Shown: in pieces, positions 8,225 through 16,660 of the stretch
Layout of the letters: the number at the start of each line of letters is the position of its first letter
Numbering within the stretch: the first letter of the stretch is position 1
Source: UBA2219 sp964612075
GTDB lineage: Bacteria > Desulfobacterota > Deferrimicrobia > Deferrimicrobiales > Deferrimicrobiaceae
Direction of reading: 5' to 3'
NCBI GenBank assembly: GCA_964612075.1
Contig: CAZTFC010000008.1
Coordinates: forward strand, 1-64,000
Length of the DNA stretch: 64,000 bases
The notes under the pieces: model-generated
Databases searched by the model: none
What the model was told of the DNA's origin: nothing
What the model saw: only the letters and a program-made list of their open reading frames with translations
Translations under genes and position numbers: made by a program

Positions 8225-9520
8225 TCAGAGCAGTTCCCGGACCTTCTTCAGCAGGGAAATGTTCTGCGAATGCCCCGTCATGCGCGCGATCACCCTCGCC
8301 TGCAGGCGGCGCCCCAGGAGGTACAGGTCGCCGCAGGCGTCCATGATCTTGTGGCGGACCGGCTCGTCGGGAAACCGGAGCTCGCAGTTGACCGGGCCGT
8401 CTTCCCCGAACAGGACGAAGTTGTCGAACCGGCCGCCGAGAGCGAGTCCCTGTTTCTGCAACGCACTGATATCCTTGACGAAACCAAATGTGCGGGCGGG
8501 CGCGATCTCCTTCCGGTAGACGGACGGGTCTTCGAGGCGGAACACGAACCGCTGCCGTCCGACGGGCGCGGGGTACTCGAGGGTGTAATCGATCTCGAAG
8601 CCGTCGAACGGCTGCAGCTCGATGGAGGCCTTGCCCGTTTCGACGCGGATCGGCTCCCGGATCAGGATCCGGTGCCAGTCCCCTTTCTGGTTCGTCAGCC
8701 CGACTTCCTCGAAAAGGTTGCAGAATTCAAGCGACGAGCCGTCCAGGACGGGGACTTCGCCGTCGCACTTGATTAGCAGGTTGGAGATCCCGTACGCGTT
8801 GCACGCGGACATGACGTGCTCGATGGTGGTCACCTGCGTGGTCCCGATCCGGATCGTCGTGGCATAGCCGGTCGACCCGACGAAATCGATGTGGGCGGGG
8901 ACCGCGCGGTTATCCGACACCCCGACGAAGTGGATCCCCGAACCGGGGCCGAGCGGTTCCAGGATCAACCCGCTCTTCCTCCCGGAGTGGAGCCCTTGCC
9001 CGTACATCACCGCCGCGCGGGCGAGCGTCTTCTGCGGCATCGCGGCTCCGCGCAGAAGCTGCCGCTCGAACACGACGGCCTTCAGGGCGGGGACGTCCGT
9101 CGCCGGCTTGAGGTCGGTGGAGACGGAAACCTCGCTGGTCCCTTCCCCTTTCCCCGCGGCCAGGGCCCGGCGTATGGAGGAAAGCACGGTCTCGATCTCC
9201 AGCGGCTTCTCGATGAAGTCCGACGCCCCTTCCTTCGTCGCCCGGATCGCGGTGGAGATCGTCGCGTGCCCGCTCATCATGACGACCGGTATCCCGGGAT
9301 CGAGCTCCTTGATCCTCCGCAGCGTCTCGATGCCGTCCATGCCCGGCATCCAGATGTCGAGAAGCACCAGCGAGGGGCGGGCTTCACTGATCCGCGACAG
9401 CGCGTCGGTTCCGTCCTTCGCGTGGACGCAGGAGTACCCCTCGTCGGCCAGGACCCCTTCCAGCGACTGGCGTATGCCCGCCTCGTCGTCCACGATCAGG
9501 ATCGGCCCGGTTCCGGACAT
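8225..9520 (-). CDS. lpxC: Receiver domain fused to UDP-3-O-acyl-GlcNAc deacetylase (REC-LpxC)
   Basis: A 431-residue two-domain protein. Residues 5-120 form an NtrX-like response-regulator receiver with all key residues (acidic D11/D12, phosphoacceptor D55 in LDIWMPGMDG, S83, K105). After a roughly 35-residue linker, residues about 161-431 are a complete LpxC, the zinc enzyme of the committed lipid A step: E234/H235 in TTIEHVMSA, H390 and D394 in HKIMDACGD, and H417 in TGHSQN match the E. coli E78/H79, H238/D242 and H265 positions. PVLDGSS is also present. LpxC is normally about 300 residues without a receiver. Start ATG 9520 lies behind GGAGGGGAGAG; an earlier in-frame ATG would read through that ribosome site. 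An internal ATG at 9040 with GGAG five bases upstream could give free LpxC. The obvious inference is phosphorylation control of lipid A synthesis. Confidence 0.92.
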   Translation of the reverse strand: MSGTGPILIVDDEAGIRQSLEGVLADEGYSCVHAKDGTDALSRISEARPSLVLLDIWMPGMDGIETLRRIKELDPGIPVVMMSGHATISTAIRATKEGASDFIEKPLEIETVLSSIRRALAAGKGEGTSEVSVSTDLKPATDVPALKAVVFERQLLRGAAMPQKTLARAAVMYGQGLHSGRKSGLILEPLGPGSGIHFVGVSDNRAVPAHIDFVGSTGYATTIRIGTTQVTTIEHVMSACNAYGISNLLIKCDGEVPVLDGSSLEFCNLFEEVGLTNQKGDWHRILIREPIRVETGKASIELQPFDGFEIDYTLEYPAPVGRQRFVFRLEDPSVYRKEIAPARTFGFVKDISALQKQGLALGGRFDNFVLFGEDGPVNCELRFPDEPVRHKIMDACGDLYLLGRRLQARVIARMTGHSQNISLLKKVRELL

Positions 9521-9600
9521 TGGAATCTCTCCCCTCCGAGATAAATCGTTCTCACATGAGAATACACCATCGGCCGCGATCATTTTATAATGATGGCGGA

Positions 9601-10584
9601 ATGGAAACCGACCGCGGTATCGACAGATCCGTCCCCGCGGGGCCGATACGGATCCTCATCAGCTCCTGCCTGCTGGGGGAGAAGGTCCGCTACGACGGCG
9701 GCCACAAGAGGGACGCGTTCCTCGTGGAAACGCTGGGGCGGTTCGTGGAATACGTCCCGGTGTGCCCCGAGGTGGAGTGCGGGTTCCCGGTCCCGAGGGA
9801 GGCGATGCGCCTCGTGGGCCCCCCGGACGCCCCCCGCCTGGTCGGCGCCGTGTCGGGCACGGACTTCACGGAGCTGATGCACGCCTGGTGCCGCAAGAAG
9901 CTGCGCAACCTCGAGGACGTCGACCTGAGCGGGTACATCTGCAAGAAGGACTCCCCCAGCTCCGGGATGGAGCGCGTCAAGATCTACGGCAGGAACGGCA
10001 TCCCCGCGAAGATCGGCGCGGGCGTCTTCACGAGGTCGTTCATGGAGCACTTCCCGCTGATCCCCGTGGAGGAGGAAGGCCGGCTGCAGGACCCGGTCCT
10101 CCGGGAGATGTTCGTCGAGCGCGTGTTCACGCTGCGCCGTTTCCGCGATTCGTTCCGGAAGGGCATGTCGCGCGGAGGCCTCGTGCGGTTCCACACCGAC
10201 CACAAGCTCCTGCTCCTCTCCCACGGCCGGACCCGCTACACCGAGATGGGGAACCTCGTCGCGCGCGCGAAGGACCTCCCCGTGGAGGAGGCGTACGACC
10301 GGTACCAGAAACTCCTCATGGATGCGCTTTCCCAGCGCGCCACGCCCGCCAAGTGCGCCGACGTCCTCACCCACATGCTGGGGCACCTGCGGACGTTCCT
10401 TTCGCACGAGGAGAAGATGGAGCTGCTCGACGTGATCGACCGGTACCGGAACCGCCTGATCCCCCTGGTGGTCCCCGCCACGCTGTTCCGGCACTTCATC
10501 AGGAAGTACGGCATCGCCTACCTGGAACGGCAGGTGTTCCTGAACCCCCACCCCGCGGAGCTGATGCTGCGCAACCACGTTTAA
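9601..10584 (+). CDS. DUF523 (TudS-like) and DUF1722 (YbgA-like) two-domain protein
   Basis: A 327-residue protein. Residues about 15-165 are a DUF523 domain, the family of thiouracil desulfidase TudS, with three Cys in typical places: SSCLLGEKVRYDG, VCPEVECGFPVPREA and ICKKDSPSSG, expected to hold an Fe-S cluster. Residues about 190-320 are a DUF1722/YbgA domain (FHTDHKLLLLSHG, RNRLIPLVVPATLFRHFIRKY). This fusion is a known arrangement; its cellular role is not settled, with sulfur removal from a modified base or nucleotide as one possibility. Start ATG 9601 follows a weak GGCGGA. It is divergent from the lpxC gene, whose start is 80 bases away. Confidence 0.88.
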   Translation: METDRGIDRSVPAGPIRILISSCLLGEKVRYDGGHKRDAFLVETLGRFVEYVPVCPEVECGFPVPREAMRLVGPPDAPRLVGAVSGTDFTELMHAWCRKKLRNLEDVDLSGYICKKDSPSSGMERVKIYGRNGIPAKIGAGVFTRSFMEHFPLIPVEEEGRLQDPVLREMFVERVFTLRRFRDSFRKGMSRGGLVRFHTDHKLLLLSHGRTRYTEMGNLVARAKDLPVEEAYDRYQKLLMDALSQRATPAKCADVLTHMLGHLRTFLSHEEKMELLDVIDRYRNRLIPLVVPATLFRHFIRKYGIAYLERQVFLNPHPAELMLRNHV

Positions 10585-10673
10585 GCCGCCCGCGGGGAGC
10601 CGGAACCGGGCAACGACCCCGGAACCTCCCACCGGCGGCGCTCATCATAAAAAAAAACACGAAGGAGCACCCC

Positions 10674-12374
10674 TTGGGCATCGACATCAACATCCGCATC
10701 ACGGGCAGGGCCGGCCAGGGCGTGCACATCGCGGGGGGCATCCTCTCCCGGCTGGCGGTGGCGGCCGGGCGCCACTTCCACGCGACGCAGGACTACATGA
10801 GCCGGATCCGCGGGGGACGGAATTCCTATTCCGTCCGGATCATGGACGCCCCGGTGCGTGCGGGGCGCGCGGACGCCGACATCCTGCTCGCCCTCGATCC
10901 CGCGCACCTGCCGCATTTCCTCCCGTCGGTCCGGCCTGGGGGCGCCGTTCTGGCCGATCCCGCCGGCGAGGGCGCGCAGGGAGCCCATCCCGCCGTCCCC
11001 CTCAAGGAGCTGGCGACCGCGACCGGAAACCCGATTCTGGCGAACCTGGTGGGCGTGGGGATGATCTCGCGGCTGATCGGCGTGTCCCCGGGCATGGTGG
11101 AGAAGCTCCTTTCCCACGACTTCCGCGGCGACGTCCTCGAAAAGAACCTCGCGGCGTTCCGCTCGGGCCTCGCGTGGGCCGAAGAGCGACTCCCCTCCTC
11201 GCACCCGCTCCCGACCGGGGAGTTCCGCCCCCGGGTGATCCTGTCCGGAAACGAGGCGGTCGCGCTGGGGGCGCTGGCGGGCGGATGCAAGTTCGCCGCC
11301 GGCTACCCGATGACGCCGGGGAGCGGGATCCTGGCCTCCCTCTCGTCGGACGGCCCTCCTCTGGGCCTCGTGTTCGAGCAGGCGGAAGACGAGCTGGCCG
11401 CGCTCAACATGGCGATCGGCGCATCCTACGCCGGGGCCCGCGCCATGGTGTCCACCTCGGGCGGCGGCTTCGCGCTGATGGCGGAGGCGCTGTCCCTGGC
11501 CGGCATGATGGAGACGCCGGTGGTGATCGCGCTCGCGATGCGCCCAGGCCCGGCGACGGGCATGCCCACCCGGACCGCACAGGAGGACCTCTCCTTCGCC
11601 CTGTCGGCGGGGCACGGGGAGTTCCCCCGGCTCGTGCTCGCGCCGGGATCCGTGGAGGAGGCGTTCGCCCTCGCCCACCACGCCATGGAGATGTCCGAGG
11701 AGCACCAGGTTCCGTGCATCCTCCTCACCGACCAGTACCTCGCCGACACGATCGTCGACGCGGGGCCGGAGGATTTCGTCGCGCCCCCTCCGCGCCGCAG
11801 GATCGTGCGGGGGGAAAACGTTCCGAGGAACGCCGACGGGAAGTACCTTCGGTACGCCTTCACCGGCAGCGGCGTCTCGCCGATGGCCGTGCCGGGCGAG
11901 CCGGGGATCACGGTGGTGTCCGACAGCGACGAGCACACGGAGGACGGCCACCTGACCGAGGACCACGAAACCCGCCTGCGGATGGAGGAGAAGCGGGAGA
12001 GGAAGGGAAAGACCCTCGAGGCGGCGACGATTCCCCCGCTCGTCGACGGCCCTCCGGAAGGCGAGCTGGCGCTGGTCGGCTTCGGCTCGACGAAGGGGGT
12101 CGTCTCGGAGGCCCGGGAGATCCTGGCGCGTGACGGCGCCGCCGTAGCCGCCGTGCACCTGCGGCAGGTGTGCCCCTTCCCTTCCCCGGAGCTCGACGGG
12201 GTCCTTTCCCGCTACCGCACCGTCCTCACGGTGGAGAACAACCGGACCGGGCAGCTCGCGCGGCTGATCCGCGCGGAGACCGGCAGGAAGGTCGATGGAA
12301 CCGTATCCCGGTGCGACGGCCTGCCCTTCACCCCGGACGACCTGGTCCGGCGGATCAAGGAGCGCAAACCATGA
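10674..12374 (+). CDS. korA: 2-oxoacid:ferredoxin oxidoreductase, fused gamma-alpha subunit
   Basis: A 566-residue fusion. Residues 1-180 are the gamma domain (ITGRAGQGVHIAGGILSRLA, SRIRGGRNSYSVRI). From about residue 185 comes the alpha subunit with SGNEAVALGALAGGCKFAAGYPMTP cut here as SGNEAVALGALAGG / YPMTPGSG, the E-containing FEQAEDELAALN, and STSGGGFALMAEAL. Together with the beta subunit it decarboxylates a 2-oxoacid, probably 2-oxoglutarate, to the acyl-CoA while reducing ferredoxin. Start is TTG at 10674, supported by AAGGAG six bases upstream. No delta ferredoxin subunit is present. This gamma-alpha fusion occurs in two-subunit KorAB enzymes. Confidence 0.92.
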   Translation: MGIDINIRITGRAGQGVHIAGGILSRLAVAAGRHFHATQDYMSRIRGGRNSYSVRIMDAPVRAGRADADILLALDPAHLPHFLPSVRPGGAVLADPAGEGAQGAHPAVPLKELATATGNPILANLVGVGMISRLIGVSPGMVEKLLSHDFRGDVLEKNLAAFRSGLAWAEERLPSSHPLPTGEFRPRVILSGNEAVALGALAGGCKFAAGYPMTPGSGILASLSSDGPPLGLVFEQAEDELAALNMAIGASYAGARAMVSTSGGGFALMAEALSLAGMMETPVVIALAMRPGPATGMPTRTAQEDLSFALSAGHGEFPRLVLAPGSVEEAFALAHHAMEMSEEHQVPCILLTDQYLADTIVDAGPEDFVAPPPRRRIVRGENVPRNADGKYLRYAFTGSGVSPMAVPGEPGITVVSDSDEHTEDGHLTEDHETRLRMEEKRERKGKTLEAATIPPLVDGPPEGELALVGFGSTKGVVSEAREILARDGAAVAAVHLRQVCPFPSPELDGVLSRYRTVLTVENNRTGQLARLIRAETGRKVDGTVSRCDGLPFTPDDLVRRIKERKP

Positions 12375-13231
12375 ACGGGACATTCGAAACCGGCGTCGAA
12401 AAAGCCTGGTGCCCCGGCTGCGGGAACTTCGGCATCCTCCAGGCGGTCAGGATCACGCTCGAACGGACGGGGAAGCCCAAACACGACATCGTCCTCGTCT
12501 CGGGGATCGGACAGGCGGCCAAGCTGCCCCACCACGTCGACGTGAACGTCTTCAACGGCCTGCACGGCAGGGCCCTTCCCGCCGCGCTCGCGATCAGGAT
12601 GAGCAACCCCTCGCTGACGGTGGTGGTGACCAGCGGCGACGGCGACATGTACGGGGAGGGGGGGAACCACTTCATCCACAACATCCGCCGCAATCCCGAC
12701 ATCGCCGTCTTCGTCCACGACAACCGGGTGTACGGGCTGACCAAGGGGCAGCCCTCCCCCACCAGCGATCCGGGCTGGACCGGGGCCCTGGCCCGGACGG
12801 GCGTGATCTCGGCCCCTTTTCCCCCGCTCGCGGTGGCGATCGCGCTGGGGTGCGGCTTCGTCGCGCGGGGGCTTGCGACGGACGTCGAGCTGACGGCCGG
12901 CCTGATGGAGCAGGCGATCGCCCACAGGGGGTTCGCGCTGGTCGACATCCTCCAGCCTTGCGTCACGTTCAACAAGAAGAATACGGCGAAATGGTACGCG
13001 GAGAAGACCTGGCGCCTGCCGGCCGACCACGACCCGTCCGACCGGATGCGGGCGCTCGAGCTCGCGATGGAGACGGAGGAGCGGATCCCGCTCGGCGTCC
13101 TCTACCGGAAGGAGCGCCCTTCCCTCGAAGAGGCGCACCCCGGCGTGGGGGACCCCCCGCTGCATTCGAGGGAGACCCCGCCGGAGGCGTTCCGGGAGCT
13201 GATCCGGAAGCGGACCCTCTCCCCTTCCTGA
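12371..13231 (+). CDS. korB: 2-oxoacid:ferredoxin oxidoreductase beta subunit
   Basis: A 286-residue TPP-binding beta subunit. Visible are the CxxC motif near the N-terminus (WCPGCGNFGIL) and the TPP/Mg motif TSGDGDMYGEGGNHF followed by the Asn-containing DNRVYGLTKGQ; a downstream Cys in ILQPCVTFN is a likely third cluster ligand. QPSPTSDPG is typical of the 2-oxoacid family. ATG 12371 overlaps the korA stop (ATGA). With KorA it is a complete two-subunit enzyme for anaerobic TCA or reductive carboxylation flux; 2-oxoglutarate is the likeliest substrate but is not proved. Confidence 0.93.
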   Translation: MNGTFETGVEKAWCPGCGNFGILQAVRITLERTGKPKHDIVLVSGIGQAAKLPHHVDVNVFNGLHGRALPAALAIRMSNPSLTVVVTSGDGDMYGEGGNHFIHNIRRNPDIAVFVHDNRVYGLTKGQPSPTSDPGWTGALARTGVISAPFPPLAVAIALGCGFVARGLATDVELTAGLMEQAIAHRGFALVDILQPCVTFNKKNTAKWYAEKTWRLPADHDPSDRMRALELAMETEERIPLGVLYRKERPSLEEAHPGVGDPPLHSRETPPEAFRELIRKRTLSPS

Positions 13232-13308
13232 CGGAGAGGGGCCGAGCTCCCGGGCCCGGATGTGTGGTACATTTCCATTTTCGAATCGATGGAAGACGGG
13301 AGGTGGCC

Positions 13309-13611
13309 ATGGCCGTCGTGTTCGTCACAGTGGTTCCCCTGGGGACCGCGACCCCGAGCGTGTCGAAGTACGTCGCGGGGGTGGAACGGGTCCTTAGGGA
13401 CAGCGGGCTCAAGCACGAGCTTACGGGAATGGGGACGATCATCGAGGGCGACCTCGACGCGATCCTTCCCGTCATCAGGAAGATGCACGAGCAGCCGTTC
13501 GGCGAAGGAGTGCAGCGGGTGTCGACCTCGATCCGGATCGACGACCGCCGCGACAAGGCCGGCTCGATCGAGGGAAAGGTCCGCTCTGTGAGGGAAAAAC
13601 TCGGGGAGTAG
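13309..13611 (+). CDS. MTH1187/YqgV-type small thiamine-binding-like protein
   Basis: A 100-residue ferredoxin-fold protein of the MTH1187 family (DUF77). Evidence is the N-terminal VVFVTVVPLGTATPSVSKYVA, the central HELTGMGTIIEGDLDAIL and the closing RVSTSIRIDDRRDK. Members bind thiamine or related small molecules and form tetramers; function is poorly known. GGGAGG stands nine bases before ATG 13309. It follows korB by 77 bases and may be co-transcribed; TPP is the korAB cofactor, so a link with thiamine status is an attractive guess only. Confidence 0.85.
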   Translation: MAVVFVTVVPLGTATPSVSKYVAGVERVLRDSGLKHELTGMGTIIEGDLDAILPVIRKMHEQPFGEGVQRVSTSIRIDDRRDKAGSIEGKVRSVREKLGE

Positions 13612-13623
13612 CCGGGCGCGCCT

Positions 13624-14016
13624 TTATGCGCAGGCCAGCATCTGCAGCGCGGAGCTCAGGTCCGAAACCCGGAACGGCTTCGAGATGACCGCGTTGAAGC
13701 CGTATTCCCGGTAGTTCGTCATGATGGGATCGTCGGGGTACCCGCTCGAGACGACCGCTTTGAGGTTCGAATCGATCCGGCGCAGCCGCTCGACGGTCTC
13801 CTTCCCTCCCATCCCGTTGGGGATGTTCAGGTCGACGATCACGGCGGAGAACGGGGCGTCGGATTCCCTGGCCTTGAGGTACTTCTCGATGGCCTCCTCG
13901 CCGTCCTTGGCGCACTCCACCTCGTGGCCGAACATCTTGAGCATCTCTCCCACGACGGCGCGCACCATCTCTTCGTCGTCCATCAGGAGAACTTTGCCTT
14001 TTGCGCCGATTGCCAA
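13624..14016 (-). CDS. Stand-alone response-regulator receiver domain
   Basis: About 130 residues, just one CheY-like receiver with no output domain. Key positions are present: MDDEE, phosphoacceptor Asp in VIVDLNIPNGMGG, SSGY and SKPF. The sequence style (FSAVIVDLNIPNGMGG, YREYGFNAVISKPF) resembles receivers of hybrid histidine kinases, so it may be a phosphorelay shuttle. TTG at 14016 is chosen because GGAGG stands five bases ahead; a GTG at 14055 without a good ribosome site would add 13 residues. Convergent with the preceding gene, 12 bases apart. No kinase is adjacent; the hybrid kinase at 25.7 kb is one conceivable partner. Confidence 0.85.
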   Translation of the reverse strand: MAIGAKGKVLLMDDEEMVRAVVGEMLKMFGHEVECAKDGEEAIEKYLKARESDAPFSAVIVDLNIPNGMGGKETVERLRRIDSNLKAVVSSGYPDDPIMTNYREYGFNAVISKPFRVSDLSSALQMLACA

Positions 14017-14304
14017 TCCCGCCTCCGGTATACAATCAATAATACGTATCGGCACGAACCGGAAAATCTTTAGCGAATCAACAGGTTCCTCTGGCTGCAG
14101 CAGAGAGGGAATCGCAATTCATCGATATTGCTAGGTTTTCAAAAAAGGACCCGCGTCCCCGTCCGCTGAACGCCGGCGCTCGCTTCCGGAAATCGGGTTG
14201 CGGACTGAACCCCGCCACGCCAGGAATTAATCTTAATAATAAATGGACGGCATGACGTCAACCCACGAAAACCCAGACACCGATGCAGGATACGGAGGAT
14301 TTCC

Positions 14305-14805
14305 ATGTCAGGCCTGTCTCAGGTCAACGTTGCGGAAAATCTCGTTCAGGCGTTTGCCGATAAAAACTGGGCCGAACTGTGGTCCCTCGTCGACCCCAGG
14401 GTCCTTTACCACGAAACACCGACGAACCGGAGGATGCGCGGTATCCGGATGTTCATGACGATCATGCGGGAATGGGAAGAGGCGTTCCCGGATTCGAAGT
14501 TCACGATCAAGAGCACGAAGACCCTGGGCAACACGGCGGTGGTCGAGATGAAATGGACCGGCACGCAGCAAGGCCCGATCATGACGCCGGGCGGGGTGAT
14601 CCAGCCGACCGGCAAGAAGATCGACATCCCCGCTAGCATGGTGGTCGAGTTCGGGGAGAGCGAGACCGGCATCTATGAGTTCGGAGACTTGAGCCCCGTC
14701 GAACTCGGATCCTTGCAGCCCAAGGCGGAAAAGATCTCTTTGAGCTTCGACATCGACGAGATGCAGAAGCAGATCGAGCTCACGGAGAAAGAACGGGCGG
14801 CTTGA
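14305..14805 (+). CDS. SnoaL/NTF2-like fold protein
   Basis: A 166-residue protein whose N-terminal 115 residues look like a SnoaL-type NTF2-fold domain: helix VNVAENLVQAFADKNWAEL, then LVDPRVLYHETP, FPDSKFTIKS and the strand AVVEMKWTGTQQGP. This fold serves as a small-molecule pocket in many cyclases and isomerases, so the function is open. The C-terminal 50 residues are charged and probably helical (EMQKQIELTEKERAA) and extend beyond the usual domain. GGAGG is eight bases upstream. The 250 bases before it are non-coding and contain an AT-rich stretch near 14225-14242 that could be a promoter. Confidence 0.75.
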   Translation: MSGLSQVNVAENLVQAFADKNWAELWSLVDPRVLYHETPTNRRMRGIRMFMTIMREWEEAFPDSKFTIKSTKTLGNTAVVEMKWTGTQQGPIMTPGGVIQPTGKKIDIPASMVVEFGESETGIYEFGDLSPVELGSLQPKAEKISLSFDIDEMQKQIELTEKERAA

Positions 14806-15082
14806 CCGACCCGCGGCCGCGGCCGGGTCCGGCATATCCCCTTCGGATCGGCAGACCCGGCCCTCCGGCCGCTCTCCCATGAACTGACATTTTTCGGCAA
14901 CGGAAAGGCATCACGATTCGGCAAATTGCCGATTTACGCCCCGGCCCGCAACCATGGCGTAACCGGAAGGTCCCGTTTTCATTGAAGATCGTCCTGAAAC
15001 ACGATTGGCACGGTTCTTTCACTATACCCCTGAGAAAACAGGGCCCGAACGCGGGCACATCCGGCTCCGGACGGAGGAAGGC

Positions 15083-15553
15083 ATGAAACGCCTCTTATTC
15101 ATCACGATCCTGCTGGCGTCGATACCCGCCATGGCATGGGGCGCGGCCGAGGCGGTCCAGGTTCAGGACATCATCGGCATCGTGAGGACGTCCGAAGGGA
15201 TGGCGAGCATCAACCGCGGGTCCCAGGTCCTTCCCGCCTCCGTAGGGGCGAAACTGGTGACCGGAGATGTCCTCACCACGGGCCCGGGCGGGTCCGTCGG
15301 CGTCACCCTCCGGGACAACTCCAGCCTCTCGATCGGGCCGCAGAGCAGCATCTCCCTCCAGGACTTCCTCTTCTCGCCCGCCGAAGGGAAGCTGTCGCTG
15401 GTCGCGCGCCTCGCGAAGGGAACGATGGCCTACATGTCGGGGATCATCGGCAAGCTCTCGCCCGAGTCGGTCCGTTTCGAAACCCCCGTGTCGACGATCG
15501 GCATCCGGGGGACCTGCTTCGTCATCAACGCCGGGGAGCCCGTCCCGAACTAG
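15083..15553 (+). CDS. Exported FecR-domain protein
   Basis: A 156-residue protein with a Sec signal peptide (residues about 1-20) and a FecR domain: an opening strand around VQDIIGIVRT, GAKLVTGDVLTTGPGGSVGV, LRDNSSLSIGPQSSISLQDF and the closing TPVSTIGIRGTCF. It lacks the anti-sigma helical domain of true FecR, so it is the periplasmic FecR-fold type with no known partner. It ends only a few residues after the domain. Its last 29 bases overlap the end of the opposite-strand protease gene. GGAGGAAG lies just before ATG 15083. A near sigma-54 box (TTGGCACG then TTTCA) at 15005-15021 lacks the GC of the -12 element. Confidence 0.8.
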   Translation: MKRLLFITILLASIPAMAWGAAEAVQVQDIIGIVRTSEGMASINRGSQVLPASVGAKLVTGDVLTTGPGGSVGVTLRDNSSLSIGPQSSISLQDFLFSPAEGKLSLVARLAKGTMAYMSGIIGKLSPESVRFETPVSTIGIRGTCFVINAGEPVPN

Positions 15554-16598
15554 CCCGGGACGCGGACTCCGCCACCGGCACCTCCACGGCCTTGCGCTCG
15601 ACGCCCCGCAGGAGAGTGATCCGGGCGATCTCCCGGACCGCCGCTTCCGAAAGCAGACGGTGAAGGTCGTCGACGCTTTCCACCGGGGTGCCGTTCATCT
15701 CCAGGACGATGTCCCCCGGAGCGATCCCCGCCTTCGCCGCCGGGCCGTCCGGGTCCAGCGTCATCACCTCCACGCCGCATTCGCGGGCGAGTTCCAGGAA
15801 GCGCACGAGCTTCCTTGCCAGCCGCCTCTGTCTTCCCGTGATCCCCAGGTATCCCCTGAGCACCCTCCCGTGCGACAGGATCTGGGAGACCACGTGGCGC
15901 GCCGTGTTCGAGGGAACGGCGAAACCGATCCCCTGCGCCGCCGGGATGATCGCCGTGTTGATCCCGACGACGCGGCCCCTCGAATCCACCAGCGGCCCGC
16001 CGGAGTTCCCGGGGTTCAACGGCGCCGTGTGCTGAATGACGTTCTCGATGAGCCGGTGGTCCATGCTGCGCATTCCGCGCCCGGTGGCACTCACGACCCC
16101 GGTCGACACGCTGGACTGGAACCCGAGCGGATTCCCGATGGCGATCACGAGCTGCCCCGCCTTCAGGGCCGAGGAGTCGCCCAGCGAGGCGTACGGGAAA
16201 CCCGAGCCGTCGGCCCGCACGACGGCGAGGTCGTTCGGCGGGTCCGACCCGACGGCCGCGGCGCCGATCTGCGTGCCGTCCATGAGCGTCAGCCGGACCC
16301 GGCGGTTTTCCCTCACAACGTGATGGTTCGTGAGGACGTACCCGTCGGGCGTCAGCAGGACCCCCGACGCCGCCCCGACCGGCTCCAGCCCGTTGCCGTC
16401 CGGCGTTTCCCTGTCGATGTTGACGCTGACGACCGCGGGGCCCACGGCCTCCGCCACGGCCGTCACCGCGCGCGAGTAGGCGTCCAGAAGGTCGGTGTCG
16501 TTCCTGCCCGAAGGGCCGACCTCGCACCGCCCCGCCGGCCCCGATCCCTCCCCGTTTGCCTGAATGAACCGAAGCGCTTCCGAACCCGATCGCGTCAT
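15525..16598 (-). CDS. HtrA/DegP-like serine protease with one PDZ domain, no signal peptide
   Basis: 357 residues. A trypsin-like domain carries the full triad: His in LTNHHVV, Asp in PPNDLAVV and Ser in NPGNSGGPLVD. A single PDZ domain follows (GVEVMTLDPDGPAAKAGIAPGDIVLEMNG). HtrA proteases are normally exported, but the N-terminus here is polar (TRSGSEALRFIQANGEG) with neither signal peptide nor membrane anchor, so it may be cytoplasmic or leave by another route. ATG 16598 has AAGGAGG eight bases upstream; an upstream ATG at 16628 would read through that site and adds no hydrophobic segment. Last gene of a minus-strand group beginning at 19284. Confidence 0.9.
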   Translation of the reverse strand: MTRSGSEALRFIQANGEGSGPAGRCEVGPSGRNDTDLLDAYSRAVTAVAEAVGPAVVSVNIDRETPDGNGLEPVGAASGVLLTPDGYVLTNHHVVRENRRVRLTLMDGTQIGAAAVGSDPPNDLAVVRADGSGFPYASLGDSSALKAGQLVIAIGNPLGFQSSVSTGVVSATGRGMRSMDHRLIENVIQHTAPLNPGNSGGPLVDSRGRVVGINTAIIPAAQGIGFAVPSNTARHVVSQILSHGRVLRGYLGITGRQRRLARKLVRFLELARECGVEVMTLDPDGPAAKAGIAPGDIVLEMNGTPVESVDDLHRLLSEAAVREIARITLLRGVERKAVEVPVAESASRASSGRAPRR

Positions 16599-16660
16599 CG
16601 AGCCCACCTCCTTTTTGATTGGATGCACGGAGGCGGGCGCCGGATCCTTCTACGCGGACT

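Noticed and set aside
15005..15021. Possible sigma-54 promoter before the FecR-domain gene (TTGGCACG ... TTTCA)
   Set aside because: The -24 half is perfect but the -12 half lacks the invariant GC, so it is not annotated as a promoter.
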